Positions 1-5,420 of a DNA stretch of 7,961 nt are shown here, piece by piece. The position numbers were made by a program, and so were the translations under genes. The stretch spans positions 1 through 7,961 of the forward strand of contig JBGZSM010000057.1 of the NCBI GenBank assembly GCA_041853585.1, in the 5' to 3' direction. Position 1 is the stretch's first letter, and each line of letters starts with the position of its first letter. The stretch is from JAUNKE01 sp041853585 (lineage in GTDB: Bacteria > Bacillota > Clostridia > Peptostreptococcales > Filifactoraceae). The notes under the pieces are model-generated. The model had not been told where the DNA came from. It made no database searches and saw nothing but the letters and a program-made list of their open reading frames with translations.

Positions 1-324
1 ATATTATTAAAGGAAGTTGAATTTGAAAATAAAACCTGAATCTGTAACAGCCTTTGAATTTTTGGCTTTGAGATGAATTCGGATCTTTGAAATGAGATTG
101 AATTCAGGTAACAAGATTTTGTATAGAACATGGTTTGAACTAAGGGGCAAATTTGTAACATCAAATTCGAATCAAGAATAGAGTTTTGAATTTTGGCGTG
201 GGAACTGTCAAAAGGGAATCCGGATTTTCATCGGTATGATTTTAAATCGAATTTCTTCATAAGGATTCTCTTTTGTTGAAGACAAAGTTTTTTTGGAAAG
301 TTTATAAGAAAGAAAGGAGACAAC
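1..324. other. AT-rich gene-free region upstream of the DUF2089 gene
   Basis: No reading frame on either strand here has a plausible start, ribosome binding site and protein-like composition. The stretch is AT-rich and contains many copies of the pentamer TTGAA (starts near 17, 23, 54, 87, 98, 135, 186 and 276). A longer imperfect duplicate, TTTGAATTTTTGGC at 53-66, recurs as TTTTGAATTTTGGC at 184-197. A perfect 10-bp palindrome AATCCGGATT lies at 217-226. The promoter of the downstream operon must lie here or further upstream, but I see no convincing -35/-10 pair; TATGAT at 235-240 is the best -10-like hexamer and has no good -35 partner. It may be decayed sequence or a regulatory region. 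Confidence 0.5.
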
Positions 325-621
325 ATGGAAGTGATGCCTGATTGGATGTCCAATTTGGACGATGAAGATATGGCTTTTATCAAAAGATTTATTTTGGCTT
401 CGGGCTCGCTCAAGGAAATCGCGAATCAATACAAAGTTACCTATCCGACAGTACGACTTCGTTTGGACAAATTGATTCAAAAAATAAAAATTGGCGAGAG
501 CACGACCGACGAGCCTTATATCGCCCTTGTAAAAAGACTGGCGGTGAATGAGCGACTCGATTTTGAAACGGCAAAAATTTTGATTTCGGAATATCGAAAA
601 ATGAGAGGAGAAGTGAAATGA
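325..621 (+). CDS. DUF2089 family helix-turn-helix protein (putative regulator)
   Basis: This 98-residue protein has no cysteines, no membrane span and no signal peptide, so it is cytoplasmic. Residues 5-51 match my memory of the DUF2089 family: a PDWMSNLDDED-like opening, then an F-I-L-A-S-G-S-L-K-E motif (22-31) and a helix-turn-helix around residues 28-50 whose second helix reads YPTVRLRLDKLI (40-51). Such a helix is expected to bind DNA. Many DUF2089 proteins carry an N-terminal zinc ribbon; this one starts directly at the helical part. The start at 325 is supported by AAAGGAG at 313-319, five bases upstream. Its stop overlaps the next start (ATGA, 618-621), so the two are probably translationally coupled. 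A role as regulator working with the membrane partner is inference; the family has no firmly assigned function that I know of. Confidence 0.8.
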   Translation: MEVMPDWMSNLDDEDMAFIKRFILASGSLKEIANQYKVTYPTVRLRLDKLIQKIKIGESTTDEPYIALVKRLAVNERLDFETAKILISEYRKMRGEVK

Positions 622-995
622 GAATAGCAACGATGGGAATTATGGGATTTCCTTTATTTATCGGGCTTTGTGTTGTTTTTATTTTTTTACAAATTCATTT
701 GTCGAAAAAAAGTGCTTCGCTCGGCTGGATATTGCCGATTGTACATGTGATTTTGACTTTGATTATGATACTCGGTTTAGCGAATTTTATGGTATTGCCG
801 GAGATGGTAGATGACGGTTCGGCTCGCAAACAAGCGCTGATGGGAATGGTATTCTTGTTTTTGACTTGGAATATACCGACCTTCATTTATATAATGATTA
901 ACCTGTATCAAGAGAGTAGAAGGAAAAAGGAAACCGAGCTTGACAAGATGAAGTCAAAAAAAGAAATTGACAAAATGAATATCCAAGATTTGTAA
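618..995 (+). CDS. Small three-pass integral membrane protein
   Basis: The product is 125 residues with three hydrophobic segments at about 5-26, 35-57 and 73-95, followed by a strongly charged cytoplasmic-type tail (about 98-125, rich in Lys, Arg and Glu). A short acidic stretch (EMVDDG, 62-67) lies between spans two and three. The start is fixed by AGAGGAG at 604-610 with a seven-base spacer and by the 4-base overlap with the DUF2089 gene, which implies one operon and coupled translation. I do not recognise a named family. Small membrane proteins encoded beside compact DNA-binding proteins often act as sensors or anti-regulators, so it could control the upstream HTH protein; that is inferred from position only. 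The coiled, charged tail could be the contact surface. Confidence 0.75.
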   Translation: MRIATMGIMGFPLFIGLCVVFIFLQIHLSKKSASLGWILPIVHVILTLIMILGLANFMVLPEMVDDGSARKQALMGMVFLFLTWNIPTFIYIMINLYQESRRKKETELDKMKSKKEIDKMNIQDL

Positions 996-1126
996 TCGAA
1001 TGTATTCATTGTTACTCGGCAAAGTTTATTCAAAAGATTATTTGTTGAAGCGACTATATTTGCTTTATTTAAGGCTTTATCCGTTTTTTGGAATAGGTAG
1101 AAGAAAAGAACAAGTGAGGAAGAGTT

Positions 1127-1528
1127 ATGAAAAAGAATTTGATATTGGGATTGGTTATGGTGATTATTTTAGCGGCTTGCGGTGGAAAAAATTTGTCTGA
1201 AAAGAATATTGAATCCGAGTGGAGAACGGAAAAACATTCCGATTTTATGGAAGGAGAGCTGCCGGATGATTTTATAGAATACGATATGACACTTAAATTG
1301 GAGAACGGAAATTTTATCTTGACGGACAATGAGAGCGGTACGATACGGGAAGGCACTTACTCGTTGGAAAAAGTCGGCGATGCGTATAAATTCGATATGA
1401 AATTTGAGGAAGAGAATGTTGTCGGGGTTTATGGGACTCGAGAATACCAAGACGGGACGACAACCGAGACGATAACATTTCAACTGGATGAAAAAATATT
1501 GTCATTCGTACCCTCGGAAAAACCGTAA
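1127..1528 (+). CDS. Small surface lipoprotein, lipocalin-like beta-rich
   Basis: The 133-residue product begins with a classical lipoprotein signal: two lysines at 2-3, a hydrophobic stretch 5-17 and the lipobox L15-A-A-C18 followed by two glycines. Cleavage before C18 and lipidation would anchor a mature protein of about 116 residues on the outer face of the membrane. The mature part alternates short acidic and hydrophobic strands, with a pattern like E-S-E-W, then LKLENGNFILTDN, then GTYSLE, resembling small bacterial lipocalin-like or DUF5640-type lipoproteins; this match is from memory and tentative. GAGGA at 1116-1120 with a six-base spacer supports the start. It follows the membrane protein gene by 131 bases with no clear terminator between, so read-through from the upstream pair is likely. 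Ligand and function are unknown. Confidence 0.8.
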   Translation: MKKNLILGLVMVIILAACGGKNLSEKNIESEWRTEKHSDFMEGELPDDFIEYDMTLKLENGNFILTDNESGTIREGTYSLEKVGDAYKFDMKFEEENVVGVYGTREYQDGTTTETITFQLDEKILSFVPSEKP

Positions 1529-1658
1529 TGCTCGTTGGTTCTCGGAAGATGATTTTTTGGTAATTTGAAATAGAATCGCAACGCAAAATTTAAAATAAAT
1601 CAAAAATCGTATTTAGAAATTGTATTGGAAAAAATTTTTACCACAAGATATGGTATGG

Positions 1659-1699
1659 ATGAGCAAACGCAAATTAAAGCGAATGCTCATTTTTATTTT
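1659..1699 (+). terminator. Probable rho-independent terminator of the left cluster
   Basis: ATGAGCA (1659-1665) pairs with TGCTCAT (1684-1690). Inside, after a 2x2 mismatch, CGC (1668-1670) pairs with GCG (1679-1681), closing an eight-base loop. The hairpin is followed by TTTTATTTT. It lies about 130 bases after the lipoprotein stop and before the nrdJ control region, so it fits as the end of the left transcript. Confidence 0.65.
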
Positions 1700-1741
1700 C
1701 TCAAAAATTTTTCTTCAAAAAAATAAAAATTTGCGTTGACA

Positions 1742-1782
1742 TGTGGATAATTTTGTGGATAAGGTGGATAACTTTGGGATAA
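1742..1782. promoter_or_regulatory. Tandem DnaA-box cluster
   Basis: Two perfect copies of TGTGGATAA, the reverse complement of the DnaA box TTATCCACA, lie at 1742-1750 and 1754-1762. Two degenerate copies follow in the same orientation: GGTGGATAA at 1763-1771 (8/9) and TTGGGATAA at 1774-1782 (7/9). Start-to-start spacing is 12, 9 and 11 bases, close to one helical turn each. The flanks are very AT-rich. DnaA boxes are known upstream of ribonucleotide reductase genes (E. coli nrdAB) and in dispersed DnaA-box clusters of Bacillus. Here they lie about 170-220 bases upstream of the nrdJ promoter, so a role in coupling dNTP synthesis to replication initiation, or in titrating DnaA, is the simplest inference. 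Confidence 0.7.
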
Positions 1783-1898
1783 ATTGTGTGCAAATAATTT
1801 TCCTTAGTGAATAAAAATTTGTATGCTTTGTGGAACTATTGAAAGTCAAAAGTTGCATAAAAAATCGGCTTTGTCAATACAAAATGTTATTTTTGTTG

Positions 1899-1914
1899 AT
1901 ACCATATAAAGAAT
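1899..1914. promoter_or_regulatory. Possible second, degenerate NrdR box
   Basis: ATACCATATAAAGAAT matches the NrdR consensus acaCwAtATaTwGtgt at about 11 of 16 positions and starts 41 bases upstream of the strong box at 1940, close to four helical turns. NrdR boxes usually occur as helically phased pairs. A competing partner is the half-site ACACTA at 1971-1976, starting 31 bases downstream (three turns) but with a poor right half. Which, if either, is used cannot be decided here. Confidence 0.35.
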
Positions 1915-1931
1915 AAAAATTTAAAAATGAG

Positions 1932-1961
1932 ATGACAAAACACAATATCTTGTGATATAAT
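1932..1961 (+). promoter_or_regulatory. nrdJ promoter (extended -10)
   Basis: The -35 is ATGACA (1932-1937, 5/6 to consensus). The -10 is a perfect TATAAT (1956-1961) preceded by TGA, giving the extended form TGnTATAAT. The spacer is 18 bases. Transcription should start near 1967-1969, leaving a leader of about 70 bases before the nrdJ start. The spacer is filled almost exactly by the NrdR box, so repressor and RNA polymerase would compete. Confidence 0.75.
1940..1955. promoter_or_regulatory. NrdR box in the nrdJ promoter
   Basis: ACACAATATCTTGTGA is a near-perfect match to the 16-bp NrdR operator consensus acaCwAtATaTwGtgt, with an imperfect dyad ACACAA/TTGTGA. NrdR is the ATP-cone, zinc-ribbon repressor of ribonucleotide reductase genes that senses (d)ATP. 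The box occupies the space between the -35 and -10 hexamers. No nrdR gene is present in this window, so the repressor would be encoded elsewhere. Confidence 0.8.
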
Positions 1962-2022
1962 GCAAAACGAACACTAAAACGGATTTCAGAATTTGATATC
2001 CAAAATAAAAACGCAAATTATT

Positions 2023-2030
2023 GGAGGGGG
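2023..2030 (+). promoter_or_regulatory. Ribosome binding site that fixes the nrdJ start
   Basis: GGAGGGGG at 2023-2030 stands seven bases before ATG 2038. The alternative in-frame TTG at 1993 has no such site, so translation should begin at 2038. Confidence 0.85.
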
Positions 2031-2037
2031 ACTCGGA

Positions 2038-4386
2038 ATGAAGGTCGAGAAAAGGAATAAATCGCTTGTGGAGTTCGAAGCGATTAAAATTCAAAAAGCA
2101 ATTGAGAGTGCCATGATGGAGACTATCGACGGAGTGGATTCGGAGCTGGCTCGGGATATTTCGTTGAAAATTCAGCACGAATTTGAGCTTGCGAAGGATG
2201 TTGTAAGAATTGAAGAGATACAAGATATGGTGGAAATCTTATTGATGGACTCCGTTCGTAAGGATGTTGCAAAAAGATATATTCTTTATCGCAGTGAGCG
2301 AAATAAATCGAGAGATTATCGCCAGGAAAAAGACAGTACATTGAGCGAAGAATTTTTGAGCAAGTATAAGCATTCGGTCGCACCGATGGGCGAGCTTGGA
2401 AACTTCGTATTTTATAGAACTTATTCGCGATTCATCAATTCGCTCGGCAGAAGGGAATATTGGTATGAGACCGTCAAACGCGCGGTGGAATACAATACAT
2501 CGATTGCGCCGACGACGGTGGAGGAAGCGGAAAAATTATACGACAATATTTTTAATTTGAGACAATTCCTGTCCGGACGAACTTTCTGGATTGGAAATAC
2601 CGAAGTCAGCAAGGCGTATCCGCTGGCGAATTTCAACTGCGCTTTTGAGGTCGTGGATTCCTTCAAGTCTTTCAAAGATTTGTTTTATCTGTTGATGCTC
2701 GGTTGCGGGGTCGGCGTTCGTGTGTTGGATGAGGATATTTCATCAATGCCGAAAATTCGAACCGACTATAAATTGATGCATACGGATTATACGCCGAAGT
2801 CCAAGGCGGAGCGTCGTGAAAATACATCGCTGAATTTTTATGCGGACGATTCCGTTGAGATTGTGGTGGGCGATTCCAAGGAAGGCTGGATTGAGTCTCT
2901 GTCGTTCTTCTTTGAAATTTTGACCGAGCATAACTATCGCGGCATCAAAAATATTTTTGTGGACTACTCCAATGTTCGTGAAAAAGGCGAGCGTTTGAGA
3001 AAGTTCGGCGGAACGGCATCCGGTCACGAGAGCCTCAAGAGCATGTTCCGCAAAATTGATACGGTTATCAAAAAACGAGCGCTCAGCATCAGTCAGAAGA
3101 AAGTGCGTCTCACTTCCGTAGATTGCATGGACATCGCGAATATCATCGGTGAAAATGTGGTTGTCGGCGGCGTGCGACGAACTGCCGAAATGGTCATCAT
3201 CGACCAGGACGATAATGAGGCAATCAACGCGAAATCCAATCTATATACTTTTGAAAATAATAAATGGCAAATCAATCAGGACATCGCGCATAGACAGATG
3301 AGCAACAACTCCATCTATTTCAAAAAGAAACCTACGCGCGCTGAATTGCATACACAACTCGAGCGCATGAGATATTCCGGTGAACCGGGCTTCATCAATC
3401 ATTCTGCGGCGGCGGAGCGTCGTCCGAATATGAAAGGTGTCAATCCTTGCGGCGAAATTTTGCTTGACTCCAAAGGCGTGTGTAATCTTACGACCGTCAA
3501 TGTGATGGCATTCGTTGATGAATACGGAATTTTGGATGAAGCGGAATTGCTCAAAGCGCAAAGATTGTCCGCAAGAGCCGGCTATCGAATGACGATGCTC
3601 GAGCTGGAACTTCCGGATTGGGATAAGACGCAGAAGCGCGACCGATTGCTCGGCTGTTCATTGACCGGTTGGCAGGATATGGTCAACTTGGTCGGTTTGG
3701 ACAAGGAGCAGGAGGCGCAACTTTTACAAAAAATGCGTCGAGCGGCGAGAGAAGCTGCGGATGAATATGCCAAAGAGCTTGGACAAAATGCACCGCTGCT
3801 CGTCACTACGGTAAAGCCGGAGGGAACTTTGTCACAATTGCCGACCGTATCGAGCGGCGTTCACTACTCGCATGCACCGTACTTCGTGCGCCGAGTGCGA
3901 ATTTCGGCAAACGATCCGATGGTAAAAGTGGTCGAAGAACTCGGCTATCCGATTTTCCCGGAGGTCGGTCAAGAGATGGAAACCGCATCGACCAAGGTTG
4001 TCGAATTCCCGGTCAAAGCACCGAATGGAAAAACGAAATATGATATTTCGGCAGTGGAGCAACTGGAAAATTATATTATGTTTATGGAAAACTATGTTGA
4101 CCACAACTGTTCGATTACGGTTCATGTTCGCGAGGACGAATGGGAAGCCGTCGAAGAATTCGTGTGGAACAACTGGGAAAAAATTGTGGCGGTGTCTTTC
4201 ATTCCGCTCAGCGATGCTTTCTACGATTTGATGCCTTACGAAACGATTACGGCGGAGGAATACGAGAAGCGTAAAAAAGAAATGAAACCGTTCATTCCTT
4301 CGCTTATCAGCAAATATGAAACGCGAGAAGAAGAATACGAATTGGAGAATGATGCTTGTGATTCAGGCATTTGTCCTGTACGATAA
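2038..4386 (+). CDS. nrdJ: Adenosylcobalamin-dependent class II ribonucleoside-triphosphate reductase with ATP-cone
   Basis: This 782-residue cytoplasmic enzyme reduces ribonucleoside triphosphates to dNTPs, using adenosylcobalamin to make a thiyl radical, so no separate radical subunit or oxygen is needed. Residues 1 to about 92 form an ATP-cone (VEFEAIKIQKAI near the start, VAKRYILYR at its end). The catalytic barrel follows: C201 in NFNCAF and C482 as the redox pair, and N469-P-C471-G-E473 as the radical cysteine and active-site Asn/Glu. The C-terminal C774-DSGI-C779 pair passes electrons from thioredoxin. The 11-residue gap C471-C482 equals C408-C419 of the Lactobacillus leichmannii enzyme, and the long C201-C471 interval fits the monomeric type with its dimer-mimicking insertion. 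The Lactobacillus enzyme lacks the ATP-cone, so this is an extended, likely dATP-inhibitable form. Control appears to be by NrdR and perhaps DnaA. Confidence 0.95.
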   Translation: MKVEKRNKSLVEFEAIKIQKAIESAMMETIDGVDSELARDISLKIQHEFELAKDVVRIEEIQDMVEILLMDSVRKDVAKRYILYRSERNKSRDYRQEKDSTLSEEFLSKYKHSVAPMGELGNFVFYRTYSRFINSLGRREYWYETVKRAVEYNTSIAPTTVEEAEKLYDNIFNLRQFLSGRTFWIGNTEVSKAYPLANFNCAFEVVDSFKSFKDLFYLLMLGCGVGVRVLDEDISSMPKIRTDYKLMHTDYTPKSKAERRENTSLNFYADDSVEIVVGDSKEGWIESLSFFFEILTEHNYRGIKNIFVDYSNVREKGERLRKFGGTASGHESLKSMFRKIDTVIKKRALSISQKKVRLTSVDCMDIANIIGENVVVGGVRRTAEMVIIDQDDNEAINAKSNLYTFENNKWQINQDIAHRQMSNNSIYFKKKPTRAELHTQLERMRYSGEPGFINHSAAAERRPNMKGVNPCGEILLDSKGVCNLTTVNVMAFVDEYGILDEAELLKAQRLSARAGYRMTMLELELPDWDKTQKRDRLLGCSLTGWQDMVNLVGLDKEQEAQLLQKMRRAAREAADEYAKELGQNAPLLVTTVKPEGTLSQLPTVSSGVHYSHAPYFVRRVRISANDPMVKVVEELGYPIFPEVGQEMETASTKVVEFPVKAPNGKTKYDISAVEQLENYIMFMENYVDHNCSITVHVREDEWEAVEEFVWNNWEKIVAVSFIPLSDAFYDLMPYETITAEEYEKRKKEMKPFIPSLISKYETREEEYELENDACDSGICPVR

Positions 4387-4454
4387 TTGCAAATTCGTAA
4401 AACTTTTTATAGAAAAAGAGTTTGGACTCGAAATACCGATAGAAAATTAAAAAC

Positions 4455-4491
4455 AAAAAATCCCGGTGACTGATTCAAGCCGGGATTTTTT
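4455..4491. terminator. Bidirectional rho-independent terminator between nrdJ and the tetR operon
   Basis: A-tract plus TCCCGG (4455-4466) pairs with CCGGGA plus T-tract (4480-4491), giving a 12-bp stem with a 13-base loop. T-runs follow on both strands. It is 68 bases after the nrdJ stop and begins only 5 bases past the end of the convergent microprotein gene, so it can end transcripts from both sides. Confidence 0.9.
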
Positions 4492-4496
4492 TGTTC

Positions 4497-4604
4497 TTAA
4501 AGATAACCTAATAAGCCCGAAAGCGTGGACAAAAGCATAAGTGCAACAATCATACCCGCGATAACGCGAACAATTGTTTTTTGTTTGTTTTTTGGTTTAT
4601 CCAT
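4497..4604 (-). CDS. 35-residue single-pass membrane microprotein
   Basis: A 36-codon frame (stop included) starts at ATG 4604 reading leftwards and stops at 4497. Its product has a strongly basic head (MDKPKNKQK, then T-I-V-R) followed by one hydrophobic segment at about residues 14-33 rich in Ile, Val, Leu, Met and Gly, ending G-Y-L. This predicts a cytoplasmic N-terminus and one membrane helix. AGGAGG (reverse strand, around 4610-4615) is five bases from the start and overlaps the tetR stop codon, so the two genes are nearly contiguous and probably translationally coupled. The shared terminator begins right after its stop. It resembles in general build the DUF4044-type small proteins of Bacillota, but I cannot claim membership. 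A role as partner or target of the TetR regulator is inference. Confidence 0.75.
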   Translation of the reverse strand: MDKPKNKQKTIVRVIAGMIVALMLLSTLSGLLGYL

Positions 4605-4613
4605 TCTAACCTC

Positions 4614-5207
4614 CTATTCCATACCGATACCGTCAATCAGAATACAAATCGCTTTGAAATATTCATCATGACTCGATTGACTGTTCAAATAGGTATGCAA
4701 GATAATCGATTGCGCCAATCCGAAGATGGTAAGCGTCATCGCTTCGGGGTCGCATTGTTTCAGCTGACCTTTTTTGATTCCGTTTTCAATTACCTGATAG
4801 AACATATCCTGCACACTCAAATACAAAAATTTGAATTGATTTTCAAAAATTGAGCTGTTTGCTTTCAAAAATAAAAGCACTTTGGCGAGCTGAAAAAATC
4901 TTTTGGCATCCGCACCGTTTTCAAATATAAAAACGCCGAGCATTTTTTTCAGCTTTTCAGTTGGGATAGCGTCCGTCTGCATAATCTCGTCCAATGATGA
5001 TACCAATTCGGAGAAAAAAGAAATCGACACCTCGTGAAAAATCTCTTCTTTGTTTCTGAAATACTGATATATCGTACTTCGACCGACTTTGCTGGCTTTG
5101 GCAATATCGCCTAAGGTCGTATTATTATATCCTTTGTCGAAAAAAACTTGCGTAGCGGATTTATAGATTTCTTGTTTTTTTTCTTCAACATTTACGATTT
5201 TTGGCAT
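4614..5207 (-). CDS. TetR/AcrR family transcriptional repressor
   Basis: The 197-residue protein has a textbook TetR N-terminal domain: helix 1 ending in VFFDKGYNNTT (21-31), then the helix-turn-helix D34-IAKASKVGRSTIYQYF-R51 and NKEEIF (52-57). Residues 60-197 are helical and variable, as expected for the ligand-binding and dimerisation domain; the ligand cannot be read from sequence. GGGGAGGAG on the reverse strand (5218-5210) supports the start at 5207. The gene is first in a two-gene unit with the membrane microprotein and is divergent from the large membrane protein at 5421. Its own promoter contains a perfect inverted repeat, so autorepression is likely, and the same intergenic site could control the divergent gene. 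TetR proteins commonly regulate efflux or envelope functions; no transporter is in the window. Confidence 0.92.
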   Translation of the reverse strand: MPKIVNVEEKKQEIYKSATQVFFDKGYNNTTLGDIAKASKVGRSTIYQYFRNKEEIFHEVSISFFSELVSSLDEIMQTDAIPTEKLKKMLGVFIFENGADAKRFFQLAKVLLFLKANSSIFENQFKFLYLSVQDMFYQVIENGIKKGQLKQCDPEAMTLTIFGLAQSIILHTYLNSQSSHDEYFKAICILIDGIGME

Positions 5208-5238
5208 AGCTCCTCCCCTAAAAATATTCTTACTTTAG

Positions 5239-5267
5239 ATAATAAAGCTAAATGACAAAAATGTCAA
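5239..5267 (-). promoter_or_regulatory. tetR promoter
   Basis: On the reverse strand the -35 is a perfect TTGACA (5267-5262), followed by a 17-bp spacer and the -10 TATTAT (5244-5239, 5/6). It lies about 30-60 bases upstream of the tetR start. Confidence 0.75.
5253..5266. promoter_or_regulatory. Inverted repeat, probable TetR operator
   Basis: TGACA-AAAA-TGTCA is a perfect 5-bp-arm inverted repeat with a 4-base centre. One arm is the -35 hexamer of the tetR promoter, so binding here would block tetR transcription. It sits about 40 bases upstream of the divergent -10 at 5305. The repeat is short for a TetR operator, so half-sites may extend less perfectly. Assignment to this TetR is by position. 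Confidence 0.5.
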
Positions 5268-5301
5268 ATATACATTTTTCACACGATTATACCTCAGTTT
5301 A

Positions 5302-5310
5302 TGGTATAAT
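5302..5310 (+). promoter_or_regulatory. Extended -10 promoter for the divergent membrane protein gene
   Basis: TGGTATAAT at 5302-5310 is a perfect extended -10 (TGnTATAAT). There is no good -35 at 16-18 bases, which is tolerated by extended -10 promoters. Transcription would begin near 5317, giving a leader of about 100 bases before the start at 5421. Confidence 0.6.
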
Positions 5311-5420
5311 TATCTTGGAAATCGCAATGAAATTCCGATTCGGAATTATAAAAATAACAGCGTGCTTTTGCCTTTGCGGTGGCGATTTTGCAAAAGTACG
5401 AAAGGAAAAAAGGAGAAATT

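Noticed and set aside
1000..1200. A 66-codon + strand frame between the membrane protein and lipoprotein genes
   Set aside because: It has no ribosome binding site and its second half overlaps the well-supported lipoprotein signal sequence in another frame.
1736..1741. TTGACA as a -35 for a promoter at the DnaA boxes
   Set aside because: No acceptable -10 hexamer lies 16-18 bases downstream; the sequence there is GC-containing DnaA-box repeats.
1700..1992. Chromosomal replication origin (oriC)
   Set aside because: The DnaA boxes and AT-richness are suggestive, but no dnaA, dnaN, rpmH or similar origin neighbour is present and the cluster is small. A regulatory or titration site fits better.
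1993..2037. Upstream TTG start for nrdJ adding 15 residues
   Set aside because: There is no ribosome site before it, whereas GGAGGGGG is ideally placed for ATG 2038, where the ATP-cone begins.
1962..2037. Cobalamin riboswitch in the nrdJ leader
   Set aside because: The leader is only about 70 bases, far shorter than a cobalamin riboswitch, and no B12-box-like motif is visible.
4403..4418. CTTTTT-ATAG-AAAAAG hairpin after nrdJ as terminator
   Set aside because: The stem is almost all A-T and has no T-run after it; the strong hairpin at 4455-4491 is the better terminator.
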